Positions 20,459 to 30,921 of a DNA stretch of 64,000 bases are shown here, one piece after another (the stretch's first letter is position 1; each line of letters starts with the position of its first letter). The notes below the pieces were generated by a model. That model searched no databases. It was not told the origin of the DNA and saw only the letters and a program-made list of their open reading frames with translations. The translations under genes were made by a program, and so were the position numbers. Location of the stretch: the NCBI GenBank assembly GCA_047404195.1, contig JBDOIU010000003.1, forward strand, positions 57,156 to 121,155, read 5' to 3'. This DNA comes from JAJRRL01 sp047404195 (GTDB taxonomy: Bacteria; Pseudomonadota; Gammaproteobacteria; JAJRRL01).

Positions 20459-21834
20459 GATACCATGTCCCGTATATCCATGGCCTTGTCAAATTCATCT
20501 GCTGTCATAAAGCCAAGTTGCAAGCACGCCTCTTTCAGCGTCATACCATCACTGTAAGCCAATTTGGCTATTTTGGCAGCTTTGTCATAACCGATAATAG
20601 GGTTAAGCGCAGTGACCAGAATCAGTGAGCGGTGTAGGTGCTTGTCAATCTGCTCTCTATTTGCTTCTAAGCCGGCGAGACAGTGTTCGCCAAATGCCAG
20701 CATAGTATCTGATAGTAATTCAATAGACTGCATCATGTTGTAGATGATGACGGGTTTCATCACGTGTACATCAAGATAGCCATGCGCCCCAGCAATTGAA
20801 ATGGTTTGATCGTTACCCATTACTTGTGTACAGACCATGATCATGGCCTCGCATTGTGTTGGGTTGATTTTACCGGGCATGATTGATGAGCCTGGCTCAT
20901 TGGCAGGTAGAATGAGTTCTCCTAAGCCACAGCGCGGGCCGCTACCCAGCCAGCGTATATCATTCGCAATCTTCAACAAGCTAACTGCCAGTGTGCGAAG
21001 AGCGCCGCTGACCATGACCATTTCGTCGTGTGCGGCTAATGCTGCAAATTTATTCTCTGCAGTCACAAATGGAATGCCTGTCTCACTTGCCAACTTTTCC
21101 GCTACCATGGCTGGGAAATCTGGGTGCGCATTCAGCCCAGTGCCCACAGCCGTCCCACCCATAGCTAAGCGATACAAGTGCGGCAAAGTGCTTTCTATTT
21201 GCTGTTTAGCATGCTGGCACTGTGCAACATAGCCAGAAAATTCTTGCCCCAGTGTCAGTGGTACCGCATCTTGCAGGTGTGTGCGTCCGATCTTGATGAT
21301 GTCAGCAAAAGCAGATTGCTTGTCTTGCAGGTGTTCTATCAATGTCGAAAGGGCAGGTAGCAGATTTTTGTGTATGGCGATCGCACTGGCAACATGCATG
21401 GCGGTTGGAAATGTATCATTAGTAGATTGCGACAGATTGACATGGTCATTTGGGTGTACAGGTGATTTGCTGCCAAGAGCGCTGCCCACCAGTTGATTGG
21501 CGCGATTGCTGATGACTTCATTCACATTCATGTTGGTTTGTGTGCCACTACCTGTCTGCCAAATGCTCAATGGGAAATGCTCTAACCATTGGCCAGAAAT
21601 GATTTCGTCTGCAGCTGCAGTGATATTGCTTTTTAGTTCTTCTGACAGCTTTCCAAGTGCATGATTGCTGGCTGCTGCAACTTTTTTGATCAATGCGTAG
21701 GCTTGAATGAAGGCCGGTGGCATGGTTTCACTGCCGATAGCAAAGTTGATCAGTGAGCGCGCAGTCTGTGCGCCGTACAATCTATCTGCAGGTACATTAA
21801 TATTTCCCATACTGTCTGATTCAATGCGACTCAT
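20455..21834 (-). CDS. fumC: Fumarate hydratase class II
   Basis: Iron-independent fumarase converting fumarate to malate in the TCA cycle. The 459-residue protein shows GSGTQTNMNVNEV at residues 95-107, NDHVNLSQSTND near 129, and the superfamily signature GSSIMPGKINP at 315-325 with the catalytic serine loop. Length and motifs match FumC rather than aspartase or argininosuccinate lyase. It is followed on the same strand by queH and a periplasmic protein with overlapping ends. tRNA-Arg(CCU) lies immediately upstream on the same strand. Confidence 0.97.
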   Translation of the reverse strand: MSRIESDSMGNINVPADRLYGAQTARSLINFAIGSETMPPAFIQAYALIKKVAAASNHALGKLSEELKSNITAAADEIISGQWLEHFPLSIWQTGSGTQTNMNVNEVISNRANQLVGSALGSKSPVHPNDHVNLSQSTNDTFPTAMHVASAIAIHKNLLPALSTLIEHLQDKQSAFADIIKIGRTHLQDAVPLTLGQEFSGYVAQCQHAKQQIESTLPHLYRLAMGGTAVGTGLNAHPDFPAMVAEKLASETGIPFVTAENKFAALAAHDEMVMVSGALRTLAVSLLKIANDIRWLGSGPRCGLGELILPANEPGSSIMPGKINPTQCEAMIMVCTQVMGNDQTISIAGAHGYLDVHVMKPVIIYNMMQSIELLSDTMLAFGEHCLAGLEANREQIDKHLHRSLILVTALNPIIGYDKAAKIAKLAYSDGMTLKEACLQLGFMTADEFDKAMDIRDMVS

Positions 21835-21861
21835 AGCGTTGCTCCCAATTAAAATGATTAT

Positions 21862-21935
21862 TGCCCCGGGCAGGATTCGAACCTGCGACCTATCCCTTAG
21901 GAGGGGATTGCGCTATCCAGCTGTGCCACCGAGGC
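21862..21935 (-). tRNA. tRNA-Arg (anticodon CCU)
   Basis: Folds as a cloverleaf with acceptor GCCTCGG/CCGGGGC and discriminator A. The anticodon stem is ATCCC/GGGAT around loop CTCCTAA, and the T arm is GCAGG/CCTGC. The anticodon CCU reads AGG arginine codons. One D-stem pair is imperfect. The 3' CCA is not encoded. Confidence 0.93.
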
Positions 21936-22070
21936 GTAGCCACATTGTATCCAATTGATCTGTGCACTTCCAGCCCTTCTTTGTGTAATTTGGGTATTTG
22001 GTTGCCAATGCTATTAATGTTGTTTTAATTCAACTATATTAGATGCATATTTTAATTATAAGGCTTTGAT

Positions 22071-23186
22071 ATGGGGCAACATTTGAAGCGATATGCGTTT
22101 TTGGTATTCATTGCTGCTTGCTTGGCTGCGTTGATTTATGGCCTGAGGCAGCATCTGTCATCTCATGGTCAGCGACAGGTGCCTATGCCTCCGCTTGTGG
22201 TTGGTGAAAAATTGAAGCTTGCTCGATGGCAGATGTTGCAAGATTACACAGCACTGGCGGTCAGTAAACACGCTGTCGGCGTCACTTCTCAGGTGCCTGG
22301 TCAAGTATTGTCGCATCATATAAAGTCTGGCAGTTTTGTTAAAAAGGGCACCTTGCTTGTTGTGCTTGATGACAGTATTGATCAACAAAACTTACATAAG
22401 TACTGCGCTCAAGCTCGCCTTGCGATGATTGATTTAGAGCGTAAGTTAGCTGTATTTGGTGCTGGTGGCATATCTCGTAGTGAATTAGATGCGGCTAAGA
22501 CTGCATTGCGTGTTGCAGATGCAAATGCTCAGGCTGCGCGAGCAGCCATCGCGTACAAGCATATAAGAGCACCATTTTCAGGATGGCTCGGTGTGCGTAG
22601 AATTGATGTTGGACAGTATACTGCGCCAGGTGCAGTGATGGTGACCCTGCAGTCACTGAACCCTATATTTGTGGATTTTTGGGTGCCTGAAGCGCAGCGT
22701 GACAAGTTAAGGGTTGGCGAAACTGCACAGCTTGATGGCTTCAAGGGGTTGGCCACTGTGATCAATATCAGTAAGAGAGTCGATGCTGCTAGTAAAAACT
22801 TCAAGGTTCGTGCTAGATATGATAACAGCTTGCGTGAAATGCGCCCCGGTCAGTTTGTCATGGCGCATGTTCAGACGCATGAAGATACACAGGCAATTAT
22901 CGTTCCTGCCACTGCTATCAATTATTCGCTATACGGTGATACAGTGTATGTGTTGAAGCCAATGCCTAAAAAACAGCCGCAAGCACCACAATTCTATCAG
23001 GTTAAATCTGTAGCAGTCACCTTGGGGCAAAGTCGCATGGGGCAAGTGCATGTGCTGAAGGGTTTGTCGGCGGGTGATGTTATCATTGTAGCCGGACAGA
23101 CCAAGGTTCGCGTGGGTGCGCCAGCTCGAATGACTACAAAGAACCCGTTGCAGAAAATGCAGCGTACGAAACTGAGGGAAGCATGA
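22071..23186 (+). CDS. RND efflux periplasmic adaptor (membrane fusion protein)
   Basis: Adaptor subunit linking an inner-membrane RND pump to an outer-membrane channel. The 371-residue protein starts at ATG 22071 with AAGG seven bases upstream. A single N-terminal membrane segment (residues about 8-24) is followed by the barrel-sandwich halves (SQVPGQVLSHHIKSG and HIRAPFSGWLGVRRIDVGQY), a short helical hairpin, the beta-barrel (FVDFWVPEAQ) and the membrane-proximal domain (VYVLKP). It resembles the MexH/AcrA group with a short hairpin. The end overlaps the permease start by four bases (ATGA). No outer-membrane TolC-like gene follows. Confidence 0.93.
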   Translation: MGQHLKRYAFLVFIAACLAALIYGLRQHLSSHGQRQVPMPPLVVGEKLKLARWQMLQDYTALAVSKHAVGVTSQVPGQVLSHHIKSGSFVKKGTLLVVLDDSIDQQNLHKYCAQARLAMIDLERKLAVFGAGGISRSELDAAKTALRVADANAQAARAAIAYKHIRAPFSGWLGVRRIDVGQYTAPGAVMVTLQSLNPIFVDFWVPEAQRDKLRVGETAQLDGFKGLATVINISKRVDAASKNFKVRARYDNSLREMRPGQFVMAHVQTHEDTQAIIVPATAINYSLYGDTVYVLKPMPKKQPQAPQFYQVKSVAVTLGQSRMGQVHVLKGLSAGDVIIVAGQTKVRVGAPARMTTKNPLQKMQRTKLREA

Positions 23187-26100
23187 TAAATCGTTCATTT
23201 ACAGATGTTTTCATCCGTAAGCCCATTGTATCAGTTGTAGTCAGTTTGATTATTTTACTGCTCGGGCTGCGGGCTTTCACTGCCTTAAAAGTGCGACAGT
23301 ATCCAGACATGCGCAATACCATGATTGAGGTGACTACCGTATATCCGGGTGCGCCAGCAAGTTTGATACAGGGCTTTGTAACCTCTGTTTTAGAGCGCTC
23401 CATTGCAGGATCAGAGGGTATTGATTATATGTCATCGACATCGTCACAAGGTGTCAGTGATATTAAGGTGTATATTAAAGTCGGCGCGGATGGCAATAAA
23501 AGCTATACCGATGTGATGTCTAGTACTTTCTCTCAGCTGAGTATGCTGCCCACGGAGTCACAATTACCCGTTGTCAAAAAACATACAGGCAGCCCATATG
23601 CGTTGTTATATGTTGCGTTTATGAGTGACCATCTGAGCATGGGGCAAATCAGCGACTATTTACAGCGCACCGTTAAGCCAAAATTTTTCACCGTAGATGG
23701 TGTTGGTCAGGTCAATATCCTTGGTGCATCTGATTATGCGATGCGGATATGGATCGATAACAAGAAATTAGCGGCTCACAATTTATCTATGTCTGATGTG
23801 TCTAATGCTATCGCTGCTAATAATATTCAGTCTGCACCAGGTCAGATGAAGGGGCAGTACGTAAAGATGGATGTGCGCACAAATACTGATATTAACACAA
23901 CAGAGCAGTTTGCTAATATTGTTGTGAAGCAAACAAGCGCTGGTCCGATTCGAATTCGTGATGTTGCACAGGTCAAGGTGGGTGTTGAAAGCTATAGTGG
24001 CAGTGTCAAGGTGCAAGGAAAGCCTGCTGTATTCTTGGGGGTGTATGCTTCTCCTGATGCAAACTCTCTGGATGTGGGTGCTGGAATCAGAGCGTTGCTG
24101 CCAAGTATACAAAAAGCATCCCCTGCAGACCTAAATAGTACCGTCATGTATGATGGAACAGTCTTTGTTTCTCAAAGTATTAACGAAGTGGTCCATACAC
24201 TAATCGAGGCGGTACTCATTGTTGTTGCAGTGATGTTTCTTTTTCTTGGTTCCTTCCGGATTGTGATTATACCGGTGGTGACGATTCCGCTCTCTCTGAT
24301 CGGCTCTTTTTTCATTATGCTGCTTTTCGGCTATTCAATTAACTTGCTGACATTACTTGCGATGGTGCTTGCTGTTGGTCTTGTTGTTGATGATGCTATT
24401 GTTGTGGTTGAAAATATTTACCGCTATATAGAAGAGGGTATGTCAGTTTTTGATGCATCCATTCGTGGAGCACGTGACATTGCAACACCAGTTATTTCGA
24501 TGACAATTACTTTGGTTGCTGTTTATGTGCCTATTGGGTTTATGGGTGGTGTAACTGGCTCTTTATTTAGGGAGTTTGCTTTTACACTGGCGGGTTCCGT
24601 ATTTGTTTCTGGTGTCGTGGCACTGACTCTGTCAACAGCCATGTCGTCACAATTACTATCTCGTGAACTGCTGGATGCTAAAGCTGTCAAGCTGATTGAT
24701 GCTGTTTTTGAGAAAACGAAATCAGCTTATGAGAAGTTATTGAGGGGTGTATTCAATTTTAGGCCGCAGGTTCTTCTTTTCTCTGTGGCGCTGATATTGG
24801 GTTGTTTGTACATGTTCTATCACTCAAGCTCTGAGCTGGCCCCAACAGAGGATCAAGGCATATTTATTATTTCTGGGTCAGCTCCATTCACCGCAAACAG
24901 AGATTATGATGAGGCGTTTTTAAGAGAGCTTGATCCTATTCTCGATAGTTACCCCGAGAAGTCTAAATATTTCTCTGTCGCTGGTATGGGGGGCGATAAT
25001 AGCTCAACATTCAGCATGATGATGCTGAAAGACTGGGCACAACGCAAGCGCTCCGTATCAGATGTTACTAATACTTTGTATGGCAAGCTAGATAAGATTG
25101 CCGGTTTGCGTTTAATGCCTATACAGATGCCGGCGCTTCCAATTGGCTCCGGGTGGGACATTGAGTTGCAGCTGGTTTCACAAGAAGATTATCGGACTAT
25201 GTATAAGCATGTACAGGAATTTATTGCGCGTGCACGTGCAACTGGTCAATTTGCGATGGTCTTCAATAAGATGAATTTTAATAAACCGCAGCTTGATATT
25301 AAAATCGATCGTGAAGAAGCTCAAGCCATGGGTGTTTCAATGCGAGAGATTGCTACCTCATTAGCATACGCTATGGGGGGGGAATTATGTCAGTCGCTTT
25401 AATTTGCAAGATATGAGCTACAAGGTTATTCCAATGGTGCAGCGATTTGATCGTTTGAGCGCAGATGCCATATCATCACTTTATATTAAACCGCAAGCAA
25501 CTGATTTGCCAGTGAGGTTGTCGACCTTTGTGCGCACCCATGTTGTTGTAGAGCCCAGTATCCGTGCGCGGTTTCAGCAGCAAAATGCTATTTCAATAGA
25601 TATTGCAATGATGCCAGGTTTGTCTAGTGGTGATGGCCTGAAAACTTTGCAAAATATTGCAAATGATGTGCTTCCAAAAACGATATCGCTTGATTATTCA
25701 GGTGGTACTAGGACGTATGTGCAAGAAGGGTCTTCGCTTGTGGTGAGCTTCTTTCTGGCCTTGCTGGTGATTTTCCTCGTCTTGGCTGTGCAGTTTAATA
25801 GTTTCAGAGATCCGGCCATTATTTTGTATGCTGTGCCGCTCTCGGTTTTTGGCGCGATGATTCCTGTCTATTTAGGCTTTGCAACCATTAACATATATAC
25901 TCAAATTGGTTTAGTAACGTTGATTGGCTTAATTAGTAAGCATGGTATATTGATTGTGGAGTTTGCAAAGCAGCTTCAGAGAGAGCAGGGGCTTTGTCTG
26001 GTTGAGTCTATCATTAAGGCATCTGCAACACGTTTCAGGCCAGTGTTGATGACAACATTGGCAATGGCAATAGCGATGGTTCCATTACTGTTTGCTAGCG

Positions 26101-26252
26101 GACCAGGTGCGGTTTCTCGATTTGATATTGGTATTGTTGTTTTCATGGGAATGATGATTGGTACTGTTTTTACCTTGTTTGTTTTGCCTGTGATTTACAC
26201 CTTCATCGCAAAGCCAGAGCAAGAGCTGCCATGTATAGACCACCTGGATTAG
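23183..26252 (+). pseudogene. RND efflux permease, frameshifted in a G8 tract
   Basis: Inner-membrane proton/drug antiporter of the AcrB/MexI type. The first frame (23183-25402) holds TM1, the first porter domain, and TM4 with the proton-relay pair (GLVVDDAIVVVENI). It ends prematurely at SL-stop just after LAYAMGG. A second frame (25404-26252) continues exactly where homologues do, through the second porter domain and the last six helices. Removing one G from the eight-G run at 25375-25382 gives AMGGNYVSRFNLQDMSYK and a continuous protein of about 1022 residues, the normal family length. Everything else looks intact, so this is either a recent inactivation, a phase-variable switch, or a sequencing error in a homopolymer. 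Confidence 0.9.
25375..25382. repeat. G8 homopolymer causing the permease frameshift
   Basis: Eight consecutive Gs follow ATG-like context CTAT. Seven (or four) Gs would keep the RND permease in frame; eight do not. Confidence 0.9.
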
Positions 26253-26322
26253 ATCATTTCATGCGTCCAGTAAGCTCAGTGGTATGAGTGCAGTTTCTGT
26301 ATGTCAACTGCCATGTGTGTTC

Positions 26323-26365
26323 AAAAAAAAGCACCTTACTGTGAGATTACAGTAAGGTGCTTTTT
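26323..26365. terminator. Bidirectional Rho-independent terminator
   Basis: Stem GCACCTTACTGT (26331-26342) and ACAGTAAGGTGC (26349-26360) pair perfectly over 12 bp around a 6-nt loop. The stem is flanked by an A8 run on the left and T5 on the right, so it acts on both strands. It ends the RND operon on the plus strand and the RRM gene on the minus strand. Confidence 0.93.
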
Positions 26366-26377
26366 GAAAGAAGGTTA

Positions 26378-26626
26378 TTATCGTCTTCTGTCTTGTGCAA
26401 TGCTGACCTTCAGTGTGCGGCCACCCATATCTTGCCCATTTTTTTCGCAAGCAGCGGTCGCTTCGCTGGCGTCACCAAAAGTAACAAAGCCGAAGCCCCT
26501 GCTACGTCCAGTTTCTCTGTCAGTGATCACAACTGCGTCTTGAATGTTGCCGTATTGAGCGAATTCGTCTTTCAGTTCGGATTCAGTAGCGCTGTATGGT
26601 AGGCCACCAATATAGATTTTTGTCAT
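26378..26626 (-). CDS. Small RRM-type RNA-binding protein
   Basis: An 82-residue single RNA-recognition-motif protein, related to the cyanobacterial and proteobacterial cold-inducible Rbp family. RNP2 is IYIGGL at residues 4-9 and RNP1 is RGFGFVTF at 43-50, both with their aromatic RNA-stacking residues; the C-terminus is basic (AQDRRR). It likely binds RNA or acts as a chaperone under cold or stress. It is transcribed alone toward a strong bidirectional terminator, is divergent from RNase R, and has about 250 bases of upstream region that could hold a long 5' leader. Confidence 0.93.
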   Translation of the reverse strand: MTKIYIGGLPYSATESELKDEFAQYGNIQDAVVITDRETGRSRGFGFVTFGDASEATAACEKNGQDMGGRTLKVSIAQDRRR

Positions 26627-26854
26627 AGTTACTCTCTTATTTAAGGTTGGTTTATAACAGTGGTTAGAGTCAAATTACAAACTTTTTAACAGAACAACCT
26701 GGCAAGAGGTGACGTGAGAATCAATCTGAACTTGAGTGTGCTAAGCGCACACAATGCATTCTAGCTTTTCTGTAGTCTAATTGAAAGTGAAAAAGTGGAT
26801 TCGGGTCTCTTTTTGTACGATATTGAGTTATCTGTTAGAAATTAGTTGTTACTA

Positions 26855-26863
26855 TGCTATATT
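26855..26863 (+). promoter_or_regulatory. Possible extended -10 promoter of rnr
   Basis: TGCTATATT fits the extended -10 pattern (TGnTATAAT with one mismatch), about 32 bases before the rnr start. No good -35 hexamer is seen, as expected for extended -10 promoters. Confidence 0.4.
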
Positions 26864-26894
26864 GATCGCTGAAACTGCACAATTGTAGGGTGGC

Positions 26895-29054
26895 ATGACC
26901 AATAAAAGCACAAAGAGTGATCCGTTTTATCAGCGTGAGTCTGAGCAGTATGAAAATCCTGTTCCATCACGCGAGTACATATTAAGCAAGCTGCAAGAGA
27001 TTGAGGCTCCCATTGGGTTGGATGAGTTGTTGTCACTATTTGAGATTACGCATGCAGAAGAAATTGAGGGCTTGCATCGGCGCATTAAGGCAATGTGCCG
27101 TGATGGTCAGTTAGAGAGCACAAGAAGTGGTCAGTTTAAGTCGATCGATGAGAGTAAGTTAGTACGCGGTGTTGTTCAAGGAAATAAGGATGGCTATGGT
27201 TTTTTGATACCACATGATGGTTCGGATGATCTGTATTTATCCTATCGTGAAATGTACCAAGTATTGCCTGGCGATGAAGTTTTGGCTAAGCCACGTCGCT
27301 CAAAGCGAGGCAAGCTAGAAGCCTCAATTGTAAGGGTGGTGGCGCGAGCACGTGATGGCATTGTTGGGCGTTATTGCATCTCGCCTGACGGCGATGCCTT
27401 TGTTGAGCCATGTGACACTAAAATTGGGCAAGACTTGTTGGTTTCAGAGCAAAATACTTTGGTGCCGCAAGAGGGTGATTATGTGTGGGCCGATATTGTT
27501 ATTCAGCCTTCACGTAAACAAGCTGCAGAATGTGTTGTCACTAAAATTTTAGGTAATCAGGCAACGCCAGGAATCGAAACGCATTTGGCTGCCTTGAGTT
27601 ATGATATTCCTGTTGAGTTCACAGAGGCTGTTTTGGCTGAGTCTGATGCCATTGGTGATGTGATACCAGCTTCTGATTTATCGCAAAGAGAAGATTATCG
27701 TGAATACCCATTTGTAACCATTGATGGAGCGGACGCGCGAGATTTTGATGATGCGGTATGTTGTCATTCATTGGGGTCAGATGGTTGGCAGCTGATGGTT
27801 GCGATTGCAGATGTTGCACATTACGTTAAGCCGAAATCAGCCTTAGATGAGTCAGCATACGAGCGTGGAAATTCAGTTTATTTCCCTAATTTGGTAGTGC
27901 CGATGCTACCACAGCGTCTTTCCAATGGTATTTGCTCATTGTGTCCAGATGAAGATCGCTTGGTGATGCTTTGTGAGATGCAAATCTCTAAATCAGGTGC
28001 CATTGAGTCTTATGCGTTAAAAGAAGCTGTCATACACTCACATGCGCGCTTAACCTATCATCAAGCCAATGAAATCATCGAAGCTAAAGTGAGTGATCAC
28101 CCTATGAAATCAGCCTTGCATGCGCTCAGTGCTGTTTTTGATGCTTTACATGAAAATCGCCAAGCACGTGGCGCTATTGACTTTGATGTGCCGTCCCCAC
28201 GGTTTATTTTTGATGCGCAAGGTAAAATTGAATCCGTTGGCATCACTAACCGAATTCGAACACATAGAATCATTGAGGAGGCAATGCTTGCAGCCAATGT
28301 TTCAGTTGCTTGCTTCTTGGAAGAGGCTGGCTATGCCTTTTTATACCGACGGCACGATGGTCCAGACATTGAGAAGCTCATGCGTTTGCGGTCCTTCCTA
28401 GCAGCTTTTGGGCTACAATTAAAAGGTGGTGATGAACCAAGTCCTGCTGACTATCTAAGTCTGCTGGATAGCGCCTCTAATATGCCTGAGATCAGCCTTA
28501 TACAGACTGTCATGCTCAGAAGCTTGAAGCAGGCACATTATTCACCTGATAATACTGGCCATTTTGGTTTGGCATATTCGCATTATTGCCACTTTACATC
28601 ACCGATTAGGCGCTATCCGGATTTATTGGTGCATCGTGCAATCAAGGCCGCTCTGAAGCGGGGAAAACAATCAGAGTACATGTACGATGATCAAATGCTG
28701 AATGATTTTGGTGAGCATTGTTCAATGACAGAAAGACGTGCGGACCATGCCACGCGTGACGCCATGGATCGTTTGCAGTGTGAATATATGGAAGATAAAC
28801 TAGGACAGAGCTTTAATGCAAAAATCACAGATGTGACAGGGTTTGGAGTTTTTGTTGAGTGTGAGGATATTTACATCAAAGGGATGGTTCATATTAGTCA
28901 GTTGGGTAAAGATTATTTTGTTTTTGATCGTGAACACTATCGGCTTGTTGGTGAGCGCAGCGGTCAGTGCTATTCTCTAGGTGACTCTTTGAGTGTGCAG
29001 CTAGCACGCGTTAGTGTAGAAGATAGAAAGATTGATTTTGTTATTGCTGATTAA
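26895..29054 (+). CDS. rnr: Ribonuclease R
   Basis: Processive 3'-5' exoribonuclease degrading structured RNA, active in cold, starvation and trans-translation. The 719-residue product has an N-terminal winged-helix region, two cold-shock domains (VRGVVQGNKDGYGFLIP near residue 95), and the RNB catalytic domain with the metal-binding DGADARDFDDAV near 277-288. RRYPDLLVHRAI and the C-terminal S1 domain (FNAKITDVTGFGVFVECE) follow. It is shorter than E. coli RNase R (813 residues) because the long basic Lys-rich tail is missing. The start ATG follows GTAGGGTGGC. The usual neighbours nsrR, rlmB and purA are not adjacent. Confidence 0.95.
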   Translation: MTNKSTKSDPFYQRESEQYENPVPSREYILSKLQEIEAPIGLDELLSLFEITHAEEIEGLHRRIKAMCRDGQLESTRSGQFKSIDESKLVRGVVQGNKDGYGFLIPHDGSDDLYLSYREMYQVLPGDEVLAKPRRSKRGKLEASIVRVVARARDGIVGRYCISPDGDAFVEPCDTKIGQDLLVSEQNTLVPQEGDYVWADIVIQPSRKQAAECVVTKILGNQATPGIETHLAALSYDIPVEFTEAVLAESDAIGDVIPASDLSQREDYREYPFVTIDGADARDFDDAVCCHSLGSDGWQLMVAIADVAHYVKPKSALDESAYERGNSVYFPNLVVPMLPQRLSNGICSLCPDEDRLVMLCEMQISKSGAIESYALKEAVIHSHARLTYHQANEIIEAKVSDHPMKSALHALSAVFDALHENRQARGAIDFDVPSPRFIFDAQGKIESVGITNRIRTHRIIEEAMLAANVSVACFLEEAGYAFLYRRHDGPDIEKLMRLRSFLAAFGLQLKGGDEPSPADYLSLLDSASNMPEISLIQTVMLRSLKQAHYSPDNTGHFGLAYSHYCHFTSPIRRYPDLLVHRAIKAALKRGKQSEYMYDDQMLNDFGEHCSMTERRADHATRDAMDRLQCEYMEDKLGQSFNAKITDVTGFGVFVECEDIYIKGMVHISQLGKDYFVFDREHYRLVGERSGQCYSLGDSLSVQLARVSVEDRKIDFVIAD

Positions 29055-29108
29055 TATAGGTCAAGTATTTAAAAAAACAATCACGATTATATAGTGCTCA
29101 ATATTTTT

Positions 29109-30836
29109 TTATTCTGGTGTCAGCTTAGGTATAGTTGATGCTAAGTATTTATCAGGTATTGCTGAGTATTCAGATCTGACCTTAGAAGCAAGGCATATTC
29201 CTTTACTTCTGGATGATGTTTGTTTAGGTATCCATAATGGGAGATTTTCAGCAACTTGTTTTGTCTGCTTCTTACCCATAGCTTGCGCTTCATTTAGATC
29301 GACTATTGTGCTAAAGTTGACTTCCAGGCTAGCACTTCTCTCTCTGTATTCATGATAAACATGTTGCCGTGTAGTAATTGTATGTATGTCTTTGAAAGCG
29401 TTATTATATTGAGTTTTTGCACACTGCTGCCATACATGTCGAGGTATTGGAATTTGTGTTGTTATTGAAGGGCTTCTTCCGGATACTGGATGTGCATCTC
29501 GATAGGTTATGTGTCGCTCACTGTCACTCAATTGTTGATTATACTCAGTTGCATCCTCTAATATACGTTCGCCTTTTTTATGCAGCTGAGAAATGTTCTC
29601 AGGTAGTGCGGTTAGACAATTATTATCTGTATCTTCTAGTATCATTTTATTTTGAGGCAAGTTATTCCGATAGAGTCCCATAGCATTTTGAGCAAAAGAG
29701 ACAATGCCAAGCGTTGAAAAGACTATCAAGCCAGCAATCATGCATCCGATTGAGGCTGGCCCAGTCATAATAGTTGCCAATGTCATGAGGCAGATGCCGC
29801 CAATTAACACACCAGATATTGTTGTGCTAAAAGCAATTCGCTTAAGAATAGCCTTTCTTTGATTTCGTAATGTGAATTGGTCTTCTGGTGACTGATTCGG
29901 CATGTTTTTCTTTAGGTCATGATGTTCTTTTATTGCACTGATGATGAGCACCATTTGTATCACAAGTATGATGGCTATGCTTGCAATCATAGCTTGTGGT
30001 CCAGTAAGCAAGGCATACTTCACGCCCATGGCTAAAATAGAGATAAGTGGTAGTATCAACTTCTTCCATCGGTTATTGCCGCCTAAGAAGTGAGCGAATA
30101 CCTGCAGTATATTTTTCTTTCCTTGGTTGCTTTTAAGTGTGGTCAATTGGTTTTTTTGTTCTTTTGCATAGTGATATATCTCATTGCAAAGTTCTATGAT
30201 ATACAAAATAGCATTGATGGCAATAAAAACATAGCTAGATGACTGTGTGAAGGTATTGATGGAAGATGTCGACAGCTGCTGCGATAGACTGCTGATCATT
30301 TTTAGAGAGGAGAGTGTTGTTGCAGATTGTTGATAAAGATCTCTGAGAATGAGAAATGTATGTCTGATATTAGATACTGTTTGATCGCTTCGATTGAGAT
30401 TTGCTTTATTAGCAATGCAGAGCCTCATAATTTGGCCCATTCTGTTTTGTAATTTTCGAATATTAAGTTCGGCTCGATTGTAAATATCAGTATGGATATC
30501 TCTCAGGTGTCTGCACATGATAAGTGTAGATCTGAGTAGTTTCTTCTTATCTCTTTGGTCTGCATGAAAATTATTTTCAATATCATAAAGTAGTTGCTCA
30601 ATAATCGCATGAGATTTTTCGATGTTTCGAATCATGCGTATTTTGATGTCATTGGATTGATGGCTAAGTGAGTCACCATTGTTGCAGTAGGCAATCATAA
30701 TTTTGCTTTGTGTTTTCATGAGACTGTCAAGCTCTGCATTCAAGACTAATCGCTCGTGTTGTGTCAAATCATGTAGATCATCTCTTGTAAGATCAATTTT
30801 ATTCAGTGTTAACTCGCTCTTGCTTTGTTTGTTCAT
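29109..30836 (-). CDS. Hypothetical membrane protein with helical N-terminus
   Basis: A 575-residue protein I cannot assign to a family. Residues 1-195 are charged and helical with heptad-like stretches (ERLVLNAELDSLMKTQ, DIENNFHADQRDKKKLL). Five hydrophobic segments follow near 201-220, 260-278, 282-302, 335-357 and 361-383; the rest is a polar, Gln/Thr/Arg-rich tail. The hydrophobic part contains two similar turns, LTGPQAMI (277-284) and MTGPASI (357-363), suggesting an internal duplication of a hairpin. The same MTGPxSI turn occurs in the protein at 61863-63809. The ribosome site GGAAGG precedes ATG 30836. The layout is like that of many secreted or membrane-targeted proteins of intracellular bacteria, but no secretion signal is proven. 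Confidence 0.75.
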   Translation of the reverse strand: MNKQSKSELTLNKIDLTRDDLHDLTQHERLVLNAELDSLMKTQSKIMIAYCNNGDSLSHQSNDIKIRMIRNIEKSHAIIEQLLYDIENNFHADQRDKKKLLRSTLIMCRHLRDIHTDIYNRAELNIRKLQNRMGQIMRLCIANKANLNRSDQTVSNIRHTFLILRDLYQQSATTLSSLKMISSLSQQLSTSSINTFTQSSSYVFIAINAILYIIELCNEIYHYAKEQKNQLTTLKSNQGKKNILQVFAHFLGGNNRWKKLILPLISILAMGVKYALLTGPQAMIASIAIILVIQMVLIISAIKEHHDLKKNMPNQSPEDQFTLRNQRKAILKRIAFSTTISGVLIGGICLMTLATIMTGPASIGCMIAGLIVFSTLGIVSFAQNAMGLYRNNLPQNKMILEDTDNNCLTALPENISQLHKKGERILEDATEYNQQLSDSERHITYRDAHPVSGRSPSITTQIPIPRHVWQQCAKTQYNNAFKDIHTITTRQHVYHEYRERSASLEVNFSTIVDLNEAQAMGKKQTKQVAENLPLWIPKQTSSRSKGICLASKVRSEYSAIPDKYLASTIPKLTPE

Positions 30837-30921
30837 GTATACCTTCCAATTGCGCCCGTATACTATATAATATAACAGATTGTGCTACTTTTTGCAATTC
30901 ATTGTATTATCAGGAGTTATT

